Source of the DNA: Amphiura filiformis
Taxonomy: Eukaryota > Echinodermata > Ophiuroidea > Amphilepidida > Amphiuridae
Direction of reading: 5' to 3'
Assembly (NCBI RefSeq): GCF_039555335.1
Contig: NC_092647.1
Coordinates: 13,230,094 to 13,294,093 of the forward strand
DNA: 64,000 bases
Part shown: piece by piece, positions 55,251 through 64,000 of the stretch
Layout of the letters: each line of letters starts with the position of its first letter
Position numbering within the stretch: the first letter of the stretch is position 1
Translations under genes and position numbers: made by a program
Notes under the pieces: generated by a model
Told to the model about the DNA's origin: nothing
The model's input: only the letters and a program-made list of their open reading frames with translations
The model's database searches: none

Positions 55251-56293
55251 AAGTCCTGGCCCTAGCTAGAACCCGGCCTACACCGGATAGGGTAGAGATT
55301 TTGACACTTGATTTGGGTTATTGGACCTTTGAGGTTAACGAATCACAGAGGTGCTTTTGCGAAAGCGGCTGCGAATTCGAGAAATCCAAGATGGCCGCCG
55401 GCGGCCATTTTGAAAATTTTAAATTTTAGTTTTCACTCAATATTCATGTGTAATACATCATTCTATAGGTTTTTGCATACAAGGAATCAATTTCTGACAT
55501 TATTTTTATGATTGAAGGTCAGTATAACATGTTTACATTCAAAATGGCCGCCAAATGGTTGCCAAAAGATGGGGTTTTCATTAAAATGTATTTATAATTC
55601 AATATTTTAACTTATTTGATGTTAAAAATAACCATGGGTTGCTGATATTATGGTCAGTTGTCTATGTCATTTCTATCATCTCCTGGATATGTTTAAAAAT
55701 CAAAATGGCTGCCAAAATGGCCGCCAAAATCGTCTTTTTTCATTAAAATGTGTTACAGGAGTATTATGAAGTACCAGATTTACAATGAAATGGTGCCAAA
55801 CATTGTGTTCTTTTGTATTCAAAGTATCTCTCTGGTAAAGGGGTAACAATATGACATCAGCATCAATTAATATGATCTCATGGGCATGTAAACATTCAAA
55901 ATGGCCGCCAAAATGGCTGCAAAAACATGATTTTTTCATTAAAATGATATTTAAAACAGCATTTTAATAGATGTTGTGTTAAATATTTTCATTGAACGCT
56001 GATATAATGTTAAAGGAGTATTTCTATCCAAATTTCTTCCTGCTCATGTGTTTTTACATTCATGAAAGAAACCTAAACCCAAATTTTCATGCAAATCGGA
56101 CATTCAGTTGGCGAATTATGGGCTATAACATATATTTCAATGGTCCATAGGATTGTGTGTGATACTTTCGTTGTCGACAGAATGAAATTCAAAATCGAAC
56201 ATTTCGGCCCGTTTCTCTAGATATAAATTATAAATTTATAAGATAAATTTGCAAGATTCCTTTTGCACATGATCATTATGCACCTAGTAAGGA

Positions 56294-57073
56294 GACCGGG
56301 GCAGGTTGGCCCCTTTTTCCCCACTTATCTGGAGAGCTCAGTTTGTGGGTTAGGAGGCTCTCAATTTGATACTTGAGAGCTGTTTACTCTAGGTAAATGC
56401 TAACAAATTTATATGGCTCTGTGACTTATACAAAAGTTATAGTAGTTGTAGGAGAGAGCGAAAAGAAAATTAACCAGGCCGGGGCAGGTTGGCCCACCAA
56501 ACGGGGCAGGTTGGCCCTCTATGCACAACCGTGTGTTATTGCCATATTTCTTTCCAATAAAACATTCTAAAGTTACAACTGCGGTAAGATATCACCTATC
56601 ATAGTTCCAAGATAATCAAAAAATAAAATTCATTTTGCGCCATCATGGGTCATTCTTGAGGAAATAGCTAAAATCAAGGAAATAACGTTAACCAATCATC
56701 TTATAAAACCCATAACGAAAAACTGAAAGGCTGTGGATAACAATTGTAATTGACTTTTTTTTTTTTTATTAACTATTCTGAGTGATGAATTACTTTTTAT
56801 GTACAAATTCCCAATTATAAAGAAATATGATATTGAAATATTGCTATTTCCAGTCAAAAAGTGCTCAAATAGGACAACAATATAGATTTTTTTGTACTAT
56901 ACTCCGCCTTTGAACAATTTTATCCATGGAACTGACTAGTGTTGGTGTGTAAATTGTATTTTGCTTCATTTGACACAAAATGGGTGAAAATGGAGAAAGT
57001 ATGCATAACTCTTGCCCATAAACACAATGGGGCAACCTGCCCCAGCACAAGTGGGCCAACCTGCCCCATAGTC
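56294..57073. repeat. Nested element with GGGGCAGGTTGGCCC ends
   Basis: GACCGGGGCAGGTTGGCCC on the left (with further copies of GGGGCAGGTTGGCCC at about 56482 and 56504) faces GGGCCAACCTGCCCCATAGTC on the right, with another inverted copy at 57030. It looks like a separate element within the spacer of the giant foldback. Confidence 0.6.
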
Positions 57074-57635
57074 TATTTTTTGTTTTCCATCAAATTCCGC
57101 AAAACAGAAACAGGATGGAAAGCTTTCAACTATATGGCATTTTAAGCAAGACCCATACCTTCCAGCAACTTACAATTTACATAATGTACTATGTGCAACA
57201 ATAGTGCTTTCTTTCCTTTCTTTTTTTCTCCAAAATGACCATGCAAGTAGTTTTTAAATTGATAATTAATATTATGTCTCAACAACATGTAATGTATCTG
57301 ATTTTTTAAGGAAATGGTGCCACATGAGTGCTTTCTTCGAGATCCAAAAATATCTTTGTGGCAGAAGGGTAACGTAAAATATGTCATTCAAAATTATCCC
57401 ATGGGTAAGTTCAAAGAAATAAAAGTGACTCCCAAAATGGCCACCAAAATATTATTTTTCATCAAAATCTGTTACAGCGACACTAGGTATCTGGTTTTCA
57501 AGGGATGGTGCCATAAAAGGAGAGTATTTTCCCACATAATCATTATAGCATAGCAGTAATAGGAAAACAGCATGGACTTATGGGTAATTGGGCATGTTTA
57601 AAATTCAACTTGGCCACCAAAATAATATTTTGGAT

Positions 57636-57696
57636 GTTGGTGTAACAGTCATTTAAAAGAGTATATTATATTCTTTTAAATGACTGTTACACCAAC
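57636..57696. repeat. Short hairpin with 25-bp perfect arms
   Basis: GTTGGTGTAACAGTCATTTA and its reverse complement enclose about 11 AT-rich bases. It lies between the nested element and the right arm of the giant foldback. Confidence 0.85.
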
Positions 57697-58840
57697 TTTC
57701 AAGATACCAGTTTTTACAGGAGATGTCATTTTTTCAGCTTCATGGCATATGGTTAACATTCTGTCGTAAAATGATTCTGCCGGCATGCTCATACCAACGG
57801 GACCCCTTATATACTAGGTGCATAATGATCATGTGCAAGAGGAATCTTGCAAATATATTCCCTTTCCAGAGAAACCGGCCAACATGTTCGATTTTGAATT
57901 TTATTCTGTCGCCAACGAAAGTATAACACACAATCCTATGGACCATTGAAATATACGGTATGTTATAGTCCATAATTCGCCAACGGAATGTCCGATTTGC
58001 ATAAAATTTAGGATTTAAGATTATTTTATGAATGTAAAAACACATGAGCAGGAAGAAATTGGGATAGAAATATCCCTTTAACATTATATCAGCGTTCCAT
58101 GGAAATATTTAACACAACATCTATTAAAATGCTGTTTTAAATACCATTTTAATGAAAAAATCATGTTTTGCAGCCATTTTGGCGGCCATTTTGAATGTTT
58201 ACATGCCCATATGAGATAATATTAATTGATGCCGATGTCATATTGTTACCCCTTTACCAGAGGGATACTTTGAATACAAAATAACACAATGTTTGGCACC
58301 ATTTCATTGTAAATCTGGTACTTTATAATACTCCTGTAACACATTTGAATGAAAAAAGACTATTTTGGCGGCCATTTTGATTTTTAAACATATCCAGGAG
58401 ATGATAGAAATGACATAGACGACTTATGCTTTGTTGTCACCATAATATCAGCATCCCATGGTTATTTTTAACATCAAATAAGTTAAAATATTGAATTCTA
58501 AATGCATTTTAATGAAAACCCCATCTTTTGGCAACCATTCGGCGGCCATTTTGAATGTAAACATGTTATACTGACCTTCAATCATAAAAATAATGTCAGA
58601 AATTGATTCCTTGTATGCAAAAACCTATAGAATGATGTATTACACATGAATATTGAGTGAAAACTAAAATTTAAAATTTTCAAAATGGCCGCCGGCGGCC
58701 ATCTTGGAACTCTCGAATTCGCAGCCGCTTTCGCAAAAGCACCTCCGTGATTCTTTAACCTCAAAGGTCCAATAACCCAAATCAAGTGTCAAAATCTCTA
58801 CCCTATCCGGTGTAGGCCGGGTTCTAGCTAGGGCCTGGAC

Positions 58841-59457
58841 AACATCACAATTACCTGCAGTGCACTAAATGAGTAACCCAGGTTAGAAGGGTCGGAGGAG
58901 AGCATGACCTAACAGGGGTTGACACTCAAATTTTGAGAGTAAATTGAGTCAAATAAAGCTCACACATTTATTGGTATGGGCCCAAAATTTGATATGTTAT
59001 ATAACATGTATAAGAGGTGTCATTTCCTCCCCATGTGCATGATTTTTTTGGGAGGAGGAAAACACCAATAACTTTTGTTTCCGGCTTTCGTTTTAACATA
59101 TCATCGGCCTTAACTCAAGAACCGCAAGACCTATGGAAATGCACTCATTGTTTTCCTTGACTCCTATAAGATTATATATTAATTAAGACGTACATTGCAC
59201 GTTATAACAGGCCATTTTAGTAGGCCTACTGGAGATTAATATTCATTTGAGGTATAATGGTGATATTATAGCAACATATTTGGTATGTACTTGTGAATCA
59301 CCATGTAGCGTGATTAGGCCAAAAAGGGCATAATTTGGCCTCAAGCGACCGACCCTACTTTTGAAAATGGGACAAAAGTTTTACTGTACAAAAGAATACC
59401 GATCCTAATTTCCGAAAATCCAGAAACATTTTTTCCTGCCTACATTTTTGCATTCTA
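58841..59457. other. Intronic stretch without recognisable feature
   Basis: AT-rich sequence inside the presumed gene 5 intron. I found no repeat partner or coding frame here. Confidence 0.4.
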
Positions 59458-60810
59458 TTTGACCAAAAATACATGTTTTTAAACAGAATGTGTCACTTAA
59501 AACCGTTGTTTGATGTGATCATATTTATTAGTTTTTCTAAAGAAAACATGTAAGTTTCAATTCTAGACCGGGACAACACCAAAAATTATCATACTAATAA
59601 AAACATATGTTTTAGCTATTTTAAATATATATTATTTATCATCTGCCTTTTTGTAGTGTTTTTATTCTTTGTGTGAAAATTGAGGGTGCTATTTACATAT
59701 ATTTTAAGTTTAATTTAGCTAAATAATATGAGTTTTATTCATTTCATTTCATGATAAAATAATTTAGAAATCAGTTTTCCTTGCTATTTGTTACCAATTT
59801 TTCGGATGTATTAATCAGATAAAAGTGTCTACCCCTTGTAAAGACGCAAACAAGATTTAAGATGAATAGCGCCATCAGTGTTCAACTTTGTTTAAAATGG
59901 ATACAGTTGTACATGTACATGCCATCAAACAACCGTGAGCTTATTATTGCAAGCTACACATTATTTATGCAATTTATATATATTTTAATAAGCAGTTAGA
60001 GATTTTATTTTATAATGTAAAAAAAAGTAATCGACCGACAATTTTTTTCAAACCAAGTGAGGCCAAATATATATTTGAGAAAGAAATTAATACGTTTAAC
60101 AATTTGCACCCTTTGTGCAATTCCAGAATTCAGAGGTCAAAGTTTATACAAAATTCAAAATTCCTTTAATTATGTAAAATCCAATTAAACTATCCATCTC
60201 ATTTATTAGGATTCAGAAATTATATATTATGGTCTGACCTATATGCCAGTGAATAGGGGCTACACTCGGGGCAAACAAAAATGATCAGATTTTGATGAAT
60301 ATGGACTCAAATTTATTGCCTTGTAAATAGCGATCCAAAAACGAATAGTTTGCACAATCCAAATCTTTTTTACTCAGGAAACACCACAACTGAATGGGCA
60401 TTGTGTTTAAAATAAGCAACGAAACATCTCATGTTGTATTTTTAATTTAGTCCTTATTTAAATTGTTTTAAAGTCGAGCATTCTGAGACCATTTTCATCT
60501 AAATCAGTGTAAATCGGAGGATATTTTCTGTCTTGACCGTGGAGCCATAATGTTGACCTTCGACCTTTTTGCTAATAACTAAGAAGGATGTTAAAAATGA
60601 AAATTATGTACTATTTCTGTTAATTGGTACAGTTTTTATGATCACATAAAATTTATAAAATAAAATAAACAGAAAAGAAGTCCAGTGAAGTAGGTGTATC
60701 ACTCTTAAATATTCGTTTTAGTGCCACACCCATGATAACGGTCTCCCAGATTTATTAAGTTATCTTATTAATATTAGATAAATATTGGTCTTTGTCAATC
60801 GTTTTCAGGA
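59458..60810 (+). other. Conserved 3' intron of ZNF gene 5, with splice acceptor
   Basis: It matches 18838-19748 (gene 2) over most of its length, for example TGACCAAAAATACATGTTTT, TCAAACCAAGTGAGGCCAAA and CAGAATTCAGAGGTCAAAG. It also matches 31480-32022 (gene 3) near the acceptor. An extra AT-rich stretch lies at about 59520-59930. It ends CGTTTTCAG with AG at 60807-60808. Confidence 0.7.
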
Positions 60811-61422
60811 ATGCCTCCAAAAATGAGAAGACCACGAGAATGGGAGTACCTGATGCCTCATGTTTGCAAATATTGCAAAAGATTTTTTAATAATAATCCT
60901 GGATTTCTGAGTCATTTACGTCGTCATGAACTGTGGATCCGTGCATACTGGTATGACTATAAGAAGAAGCTGATACCGATACCAAGAAGAAAGAAAAACG
61001 TCGGGGATGATAGCAGAAGAGATGATTGTTTGAAATCATCATCGCTTCACGTCTATATTAACGAACAATGTACGGGTAGAAATGACTATGATAGAGGCTT
61101 CACACAATACTGCAACAAAGGCTTCACACATTCAAATCACTTGAAAAGACATGAACGAATCCATACCAAAGAGAAGCCTTACATATGTCAATACTGTAAT
61201 AAAGGCTTCACAGTATCTAGTCACTTGAAAATACATGAACGAATCCATACCAAAGAGAAGCCTTACACATGCCAACACTGCAATAAAGGCTTCACGGATT
61301 CAAGTCAGTTGTATAGACATGAACGAAGTCCTATCAAGGAGAAGCCTCATAAATGTCAATACTGTAATAAAGGCTTCACACAGTCATATAACTTGAATCC
61401 ATACCAGAGAGAAGCCATATAA
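60811..61422 (+). CDS. C2H2 zinc-finger gene 5, truncated by frameshift
   Basis: The protein has 203 residues from the ATG two bases after the acceptor. The N-terminal region is conserved, but one arginine codon of the atypical finger is missing. Its spacing is therefore C-x2-C-x12-H-x3-H, whereas genes 1-3 have 13. The degenerate segment is fused directly to a finger. Two full fingers follow (TVSSHLKI and TDSSQLYR helices). The next finger has lost its zinc-binding His region, because about 13 bases (ACATGAACGA region) are missing at about 61395, and the frame then ends. This is subtype B. A short protein could still be made, but pseudogenisation is more likely. Confidence 0.75.
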   Translation: MPPKMRRPREWEYLMPHVCKYCKRFFNNNPGFLSHLRRHELWIRAYWYDYKKKLIPIPRRKKNVGDDSRRDDCLKSSSLHVYINEQCTGRNDYDRGFTQYCNKGFTHSNHLKRHERIHTKEKPYICQYCNKGFTVSSHLKIHERIHTKEKPYTCQHCNKGFTDSSQLYRHERSPIKEKPHKCQYCNKGFTQSYNLNPYQREAI

Positions 61423-61870
61423 CTGTCAATACTGTAATAAAGGCTTCACAGATTCAAGTAACTTGAAACGTCACCAACGAATTCATAACAGAGAGAAGCC
61501 ATACCATTGTCAATACTGCAACAAAAGTTTCACACAGTTCGGTCACTTGAAAAGACATGAACGAATTCATACGGAAGAGAAGCCCTATAGATGTCAATAT
61601 TGTAATAAAGGCTTCGCACAATCTTGTCACTTGAAAAGACATGAACGAATCCATACCAAAGAAAAGCCATGAACGAATCCACAGCAAAAAAACCCCATAT
61701 AAATGACAATACTGTAAAAAAGGCTTCACAGCGTCTTACTTAAAAAGACATGAGCGAATCCATACCAAACACTGCCAAAGAGAAACCTTACATATGCCAA
61801 TACTGTAATAAAGGCTGTACTTCGTCAAGCAACTTAAAAACACATGAACGAATCCATACGAAAGAGATGC
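61423..61870 (+). pseudogene. Out-of-frame fingers of ZNF gene 5
   Basis: Three good fingers in another frame (61463-61672) are followed by two or three degraded blocks with stops. Examples are CCATATAAATGACAATACTG and a duplicated CATACCAAACACTGCCAAAG. Restored, the array would have had about eight fingers. Confidence 0.85.
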
Positions 61871-61875
61871 CATAC

Positions 61876-61881
61876 AATAAA
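61876..61881 (+). terminator. Candidate polyadenylation signal of ZNF gene 5
   Basis: AATAAA in ACAATAAATTG lies directly after the last recognisable finger. A second AATAAA is at 62332-62337. Support is position only. Confidence 0.3.
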
Positions 61882-61889
61882 TTGTCAAT

Positions 61890-62810
61890 ATAGTGCGGTA
61901 TGGTATGTATTTCCGTATAGGATTTGTTTGCTAAAATTGGTTTTTATTGGTGTTTTGGCTTCTATATGGACCAAACTGTCAGAAAATGATGGGGTTCAAA
62001 TTTTCACACCCTCCCTCACTTTCCCAGTGACTTGATATTTCTTGAGTACCAGGAGTGGATTTATCCAAAGATCTCTACCATCTGTGGGTTACGTTCATTA
62101 TGTTTGCCCTGAAAATCACTGCATTGGATAAGAACTGGACCTTGTGGAAGTGTCGATAAAATGGCATCAAACCCAACATCATAATTGCAAGTGTTACGAG
62201 CCGTAAAAACTCAAGGCCAAAATACAATATCACCTTTTACCCGAATTCACACGAAAGCACACAAAATACACTGTTTGATTAAGTTAACAAAATCTAAGTC
62301 TTTAAAAGTAAAATATGATTGGTTCATGAACAATAAATGCACATAAGCCTACAATATAATCACACTTTTAGCAGTCTTCTTCTAGATGATAATAGCTTAT
62401 CCTGCGAAAATCACTGTTCAGCGAAGTCCACTGTGCACTTACATTTATTTATCCTTTGCATATAAAATCCTCGCACAGAAATGGTGCTGCTTTCTCCAAA
62501 CACATAACTCCTTACGCAGTTCTCCGAACACTTTTAAGTTGTTTGGAGAACTGCGCAAGGAGTTAAGTGTTTTGAGTTAAAACTCCTTGCGCAGATGGCA
62601 ATCTCCAAAAATTGTGTTTCTTTCACCGATCACTCCCTTTCTCCAGGAAACATGTTTCTTTCTGCACTTTCTGCACTTTATTGTTAGATGTGTTGTTTTA
62701 TAAACCAGTCTCTTAAAATCTCATTCGTTGCTGTATTAAAATAACACATTATCGGTTCTGGTTCAAAATGTACCTCCTTTTGAAGTACGACGACCCACAC
62801 ATGGATAGAG
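61890..62810. other. Stretch without gene; hairpin at 62505-62565
   Basis: No gene-like frame. TAACTCCTTACGCAGTTCTCC and GGAGAACTGCGCAAGGAGTTA form a hairpin at 62505-62565. A third copy of AACTCCTTGCGCAG follows at about 62580. Confidence 0.6.
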
Positions 62811-62813
62811 AGC

Positions 62814-63295
62814 CCCAGCAAACACAAAACGTTTTAAAAACGTTTTGAATAAGTTATATTTTGGCTTTTGGTTTAGACAAAAACGTTTTACAGGTAATAA
62901 CATTAAAATGTCGGGTTATATAAAGGTAATGAAAACGTTTTTAAAAACGTTTTGTATGAAAACACACTATACAACAATATTTTTTAATGTTTTCAAAATG
63001 TTATTGTAATCTATTTTTGCAACATTTTTGCCAAATATTTTGTTAACACTTAAATGACATTATGTTATAATATTTGCGCCCAGCAAACACAGAAATGCCA
63101 ATGTCACTTGAAAAAGCTTGGAAATCCAATTAAATGAAAGAAATCTCTCTTTTTTTGTTAAAATTCATGGGTCTTTTGGAGCTGCCTGGTCCAAAAACAG
63201 GGGTCTTCGCGGGGGAGCATACCCGCAAAGTCATTTGTGTCAACAAGTGCCATCCGTGATCCGTGTTTATGAACAGTGACATTTACCCACAGTAT
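62814..63295. repeat. Half CAGCAAACA element plus block shared with gene 2 3' flank
   Basis: It starts CCCAGCAAACACAAAACG, reaches the mid-type end CCCAGCAAACACAG at 63079, and continues into the same 200-bp block as 21906-22130. The composite is downstream of both gene 2 and gene 5, so it was copied with the gene unit. Confidence 0.8.
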
Positions 63296-64000
63296 ATATA
63301 AACTGCTCAAATAAAGAAAGTCCGCAGTCATACAACCCGTCCTACACCAAAACCTGATCTTGTTATGACAATTTGATTGATACGGTCGTATGCAGAATCT
63401 TGTTAGCTCCAATTTGATATCCAATTTGCTACCAAACACTCAAAAGTGACAAAGGTTGGTACCAGTTTATGGCATTTGGTGCATTTTCGAAAGTTGCAAA
63501 TCCAAACGAAGCACGCGGTCGAAATGGCGTGGCAATATCATGCTCAAGCTTGCTTGCCCACGATGGGCCCCTGTCGACTATCCCAAGCGCGCGCTTTATT
63601 CAATTGTCAATTTAAGGTTAAACAAAGTGTTGAAGGGCTTTACCTCCAGAAAAAATATATTATTACCTTATACGTAAGAAAATATGTCTACTTATCATGT
63701 GAAATAAAAAAAATCCGGAAAAAATGTGTGAAAATGTGTTTTTAGCCTATTTTTCTGCCTCCGCCAGGAGGTAGTATGATTTGAAATTTACACCTAAAAT
63801 GCCGCACATTGCGCGGCATATAGGCCGATTGTACAAATTTATATTCTGACAAGTACTCTAATTTCCGCCCAATATCGAAAGCCCAATATATATCCCCCAC
63901 CACTTTGCGCCATACATAAATTCGCCTATCGCCATTTCCGAATGTTCAAAAGGTAATCACGCTTCCTCAGCATGTGCAATAAATTAGCATTAAAATTAAT
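63296..64000. other. Window end without recognisable gene
   Basis: Two overlapping frames (63446-63745 and 63456-63677) lie in different phases of the same strand and resemble no protein. No further repeat partner was found. Confidence 0.4.

Larger units (their letters stand above)
55253..58840. mobile_element. Giant foldback element, 3.6 kb, arms about 1 kb
   Basis: Left arm 55253-56289 and right arm 57812-58840 are inverted copies with scattered mismatches. Ends are GTCCTGGCCCTAGCTAGAAC and GTTCTAGCTAGGGCCTGGAC. The arms carry many AAAATGGCCGCC motifs and a GGCCGCCGGCGGCC palindrome. A 67-codon frame occurs in both arms (55308-55511 + and 58582-58785 -), probably only because the arms are copies. 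The 1.5-kb spacer has no transposase. The target duplication is unclear (AA at both edges). Confidence 0.85.

Noticed and set aside
55380..55430. YY1-like binding sites in the ATGGCCGCC motifs
   Set aside because: The YY1 core is ATGGCGGC on one strand. Most copies here read ATGGCCGCC, which differs at the core, so the likeness is superficial.
55308..55511. 67-codon frame present in both arms of the giant foldback
   Set aside because: The arms are copies of each other, so shared openness is expected. Changes between copies show no bias towards silent sites that I can judge by eye.
63446..63745. 99-codon frame near the window end
   Set aside because: Another frame on the same strand overlaps it, and no homology or gene context is visible.

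Overview
The window looks like AT-rich, repeat-laden genomic DNA from an animal, not a microbe or organelle. It has spliced genes (GTAAGT/GTGAGT donors, TTTCAG acceptors), arrays of C2H2 zinc fingers, tRNA-derived SINEs, many short inverted-repeat transposons and microsatellites. The palindrome TAGGCCTA recurs, and the mix of small non-autonomous elements resembles marine invertebrates, perhaps an echinoderm or hemichordate. That placement is a guess from texture, with no diagnostic gene behind it.

The only convincing genes form one family: five head-to-tail C2H2 zinc-finger (ZNF) genes on the + strand. Each has a non-coding first exon with its promoter, then a long repeat-filled intron, then one large exon holding the whole protein. 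The first exons end near 5245, 16847, 27589, 42357 and 53217. The coding exons begin near 9700, 19747, 32021, about 44322 and 60809. The protein starts two bases after a conserved TTTCAG acceptor (genes 1, 2, 3 and 5). It has an unusual roughly 100-residue N-terminal region with an atypical finger, followed by 28-residue fingers joined by TKEKPY linkers. Genes 1 and 2 are long and open (17 and 13 fingers). Gene 3 has a one-base deletion between the N-terminal region and its finger array. Gene 4 has lost its start and no in-frame ATG remains. Gene 5 is frameshifted after a few fingers. A further decayed array lies at 33985-35253. N-terminal residues sort the genes into two subtypes in the order A-B-A-B-B, which suggests a two-gene unit was duplicated.

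The rest is mostly transposons and their remains. The main groups are: (i) five families of TTAA-flanked foldback elements with 5'-RR ends, resembling non-autonomous Kolobok; (ii) a dimeric ACGTTTT-rich family with CCCAGCAAACACA ends; (iii) a family with GAGCGTGTTTATAGTG ends; (iv) single elements with clean target-site duplications (29755-30814, 34624-35123, 50439-52602, 25333-25663); (v) a 3.6-kb foldback with about 1-kb arms (55253-58840); (vi) a 152-bp satellite scattered over 25290-29560 and interrupted by three elements; (vii) tRNA-derived SINEs. I saw no intact transposase or reverse transcriptase, no functional tRNA, no rRNA and no CRISPR array.

Reading the parts together, a lineage-specific ZNF cluster has grown by duplication of about 10-kb units (first exon, intron, finger exon, 3' flank) while transposons accumulated in its introns and spacers. 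Finger backbones are nearly uniform but DNA-contact residues vary. That is the pattern expected of a family diversifying its targets, as in KRAB or ZAD zinc-finger clusters, but the N-terminal region matches none of the effector domains I know.
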